A DNA stretch of 64,000 nt from MKUN01 sp964481425. Lineage in GTDB: Bacteria; Bacteroidota; Bacteroidia; Chitinophagales; Chitinophagaceae. The notes beneath the pieces were generated by a model that saw nothing but the letters and a program-made list of their open reading frames with translations, ran no database searches and was not told the origin of the DNA. Positions 62,252-64,000 of the stretch are shown here, piece by piece (position 1 is the stretch's first letter; each line of letters starts with the position of its first letter). Position numbers and translations under genes: made by a program. The stretch covers positions 39,295 through 103,294 of the forward strand of contig CAYZTM010000012.1 in assembly GCA_964481425.1 (NCBI GenBank). Direction: 5' to 3'.

Positions 62252-63447
62252 GCATAATCGCTCAGGTATTCATAACGTGGGGTCAGTTTGCCCTCCCTGC
62301 ATATAGTTGCGCGTTCTATTATTTCACTTTTAGGTTTGAAGAGTTCTTCCAGGATATACTTCTCAAAGTGCTGGCCAAAGTATTGCGAAGCGTCGCGGGG
62401 CAGTTCGTTGGGCAGGTTGTCCACGGCCATTACATCGATGATGTCTTTGCTCGGCTGAAAGGGGGGCGCTTCGGCAAGTGTTTTCCTGTCTATACCATAC
62501 ACGGGGTCGGCAATGGTAGATGCGCCTATGTTGATGGGTACAGAGCCATCCACATCGCAGGTGATGTCTGATATAACGCTCATGCGGAAGTCGCGGCGCT
62601 GCACATCTGTTTTTTCAAAGAGGCGGGGCACCTGTACATCCCAGTAAATACCATTCATCAGTATATCGGTCTTCGAGAGGTATTGGCCAAACAGGCACTT
62701 GTACTGTTCCGGGTTGGTATGGAAATCCTCGCGGTGAAAACTGCCATCGTCTTTGCGGGCGTATAAAGACCTGCCTTTGAAGTGGCAATATACCGGGTAC
62801 TCATACTCGTTGTAGAAATAATCTTCCGGCTCTATCGGTTCTATATCCATCTGCACCATGATCTCCAGTACCCCTGCGGCCACCTTGCCCGAGCCGGTAA
62901 CGGCTATCCTGATATTGGGCAGCCGCACATTCTCGTAGCTGGCCACCAGCTTGCGGAAATTGCGCACACTGTGTGCCGGGGGCAGGCTGTACATGCCGAA
63001 TTTTTTACCGTAGGTGAGCAGGCCGTTGTGGGCGCCCACGATGCCTGCAAACAGCCCAAAGCCAAGGATGCGTTGTTCATCGCTATGGGTAAGGCACTCG
63101 TAGTCTATCATGCCGATGCGCTTATCGATAAGCGCATGCATCAGTTTTTGGTTATAGGGCTGTTTCTTTTTGGTATGCGAGAAGAAGAAATAGGTTTTGC
63201 CCGGTATCAGCCGCTCCGGCGGCACCTCCTTGATGCCCAGCAGTATGTCGCAGTCCTCAAGCTGCCCGCTTAGTTCTATGCCTTCCGCCGCATATTCTGC
63301 ATCGGCATAGCAGCGGTCGGGCGATGGCTCAACGACTATTTTTATCGAGCTGAACTTTTCCTGTATGTCGGCGCATTGCCTCGGGCTCAGGGCCACGCGG
63401 TTATCTGGTGGCGACTTTCGTTCGCGGATCAAGCCTATTCGGAGCAT
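62242..63447 (-). CDS. Alanine dehydrogenase/saccharopine dehydrogenase-like oxidoreductase
   Basis: 401 residues. N-terminal AlaDH/PNT domain (RIGLIRERKSPPDNRVALSP; ILLGIKEVPPERLIPGKTYF with FFSHTKKKQPYN) and a C-terminal NAD-binding part (IRIAVTGSGKVAAGVLEIM). The FFSHT-KKQ and MIDYECL patterns resemble fungal-type saccharopine dehydrogenase (NAD+, lysine-forming) more than bacterial alanine dehydrogenase. The reaction cannot be fixed from sequence. Confidence 0.82.
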   Translation of the reverse strand: MLRIGLIRERKSPPDNRVALSPRQCADIQEKFSSIKIVVEPSPDRCYADAEYAAEGIELSGQLEDCDILLGIKEVPPERLIPGKTYFFFSHTKKKQPYNQKLMHALIDKRIGMIDYECLTHSDEQRILGFGLFAGIVGAHNGLLTYGKKFGMYSLPPAHSVRNFRKLVASYENVRLPNIRIAVTGSGKVAAGVLEIMVQMDIEPIEPEDYFYNEYEYPVYCHFKGRSLYARKDDGSFHREDFHTNPEQYKCLFGQYLSKTDILMNGIYWDVQVPRLFEKTDVQRRDFRMSVISDITCDVDGSVPINIGASTIADPVYGIDRKTLAEAPPFQPSKDIIDVMAVDNLPNELPRDASQYFGQHFEKYILEELFKPKSEIIERATICREGKLTPRYEYLSDYAYR

Positions 63448-63521
63448 CTTTGTTACTTTTGATACAAATATAGCTAAAGCAGGGCAGCGTTTTTTGCACC
63501 TGTGATGGCTGTCATCGTACC

Positions 63522-64000
63522 ATGGATAATTATTTTGAACTATACGAATTGCCCCTTACTTTTCACCCCGATGCGGCTAAGGTGAAAAGCAAGTTTTACG
63601 AGCTGAGCCGTAAATATCACCCCGACCGCTTTGCCCATGCAGAGGATGCAGCGAAGATAGAATCGCTACGCATGAGTGCGCTGAACAATGATGCGTACAA
63701 AACACTCAGCAATGCCGATGCCACCATTGCTTATATACTGAAGCTTGAGGGCCTGCTGCAGGACGAGGAGAAATATAACCTGCCCCCTGCCTTCCTCATG
63801 GCAATGATGGAACTGAATGAGGCCATTAGCGAATACGAAGCAGCCAATGAGGGGGACAGCTATAAACAGGCTAAAAATGAACTGAACGAAGAGTTGGAAA
63901 GCTGGGCCCTGGCTACAGGAAAACTTACTGCGCAATACGATGCCGGCGACCACAGCGAGGCCCTCTTATTGCAAATAAAGGATTACTACTTCCGTAAAAA
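63522..64000 (+). CDS. hscB: Co-chaperone HscB (3' end beyond the window)
   Basis: The frame from ATG 63522 stays open to the window edge (159 codons). It begins MDNYFELYELPLTFHPDAAK, a J-domain of HscB type, with the HPD motif in SRKYHPDRFAHAED and LNNDAYKTLSNADATIAYIL, followed by the C-terminal helical domain (PPAFLMAMMELNEAI). HscB delivers the scaffold IscU to the Hsp70 HscA in iron-sulfur cluster assembly. About 10-15 residues are probably missing at the right. Confidence 0.9.
   Translation, partial: MDNYFELYELPLTFHPDAAKVKSKFYELSRKYHPDRFAHAEDAAKIESLRMSALNNDAYKTLSNADATIAYILKLEGLLQDEEKYNLPPAFLMAMMELNEAISEYEAANEGDSYKQAKNELNEELESWALATGKLTAQYDAGDHSEALLLQIKDYYFRK

Overview
The window is a piece of a Bacteroidota chromosome, most likely from Chitinophagia or a close relative (inference). 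The evidence is type IX secretion (T9SS) sorting domains of both kinds (gliding-motility type B at 1-1875; type A in five other proteins), a GldB gliding lipoprotein, and several families typical of the phylum: GLPGLI, DUF3078, DUF2911, DUF6263 and beta-barrel TonB-receptor-like proteins. Ribosome-binding sites of the Shine-Dalgarno type are weak or absent, as usual in this phylum. Both window edges cut genes: a secreted repeat protein on the left and hscB on the right.

Layout. 1-5.5 kb: end of a type B T9SS protein, a small iron-permease-like membrane protein, then a minus-strand group (SRPBCC protein, glutamine-dependent NAD synthetase, outer-membrane barrel). 5.6-8.7 kb: gldB, a DUF3078 barrel and scpA, with two tandem terminators between the last two. 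8.7-13.9 kb: DUF6263 lipoprotein, a deiodinase-like thioredoxin-fold protein, the coupled tsaD-trmN6 pair, and a minus-strand operon of di-haem cytochrome c, DltE-like reductase and membrane protein. A tRNA-Arg(CCG) with a strong terminator follows. 14.2-17.5 kb: an operon of ECF sigma factor, probable anti-sigma factor, Spy/CpxP-like protein, MbnP-like protein and MbnH-like di-haem peroxidase, the last three translationally coupled.

17.9-34.5 kb is one open reading frame of about 5,540 codons: signal peptide, 55 PKD-like repeats of about 87 residues, three Ig-like domains, a beta-rich region and a type A sorting domain. It looks like a giant surface protein or adhesin. It is followed by a terminator, a 48-residue DUF5670-type membrane protein, a two-component system, and a divergent GLPGLI plus TonB-receptor-like pair. 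40.7-42.1 kb holds an acetyltransferase and a NYN-LOTUS protein, then a 460-bp spacer with a repeated 15-bp motif.

42.5-48.1 kb holds three head-to-tail T9SS genes separated by 3 bp each, with nearly identical signal-peptide and sorting-domain ends but different centres (two six-bladed NHL propellers and one SBBP protein). The middle gene is frameshifted by a 7-bp tandem duplication just after the signal peptide. The rest (48-64 kb) is mostly housekeeping and envelope genes: rluF, a Mrp/ApbC ATPase, a PIG-L deacetylase, DUF2911, small His/Tyr-rich lipoproteins, a T9SS-exported SGNH hydrolase, tspO, a flavin reductase, a metallophosphoesterase, a TIGR01777 epimerase, an alanine/saccharopine dehydrogenase-like enzyme and hscB.

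The best candidates for something new are the 55-repeat surface protein, the recombining T9SS cassette with its possible slip-strand switch, and the sigma-factor-linked MbnP/MbnH-like pair.
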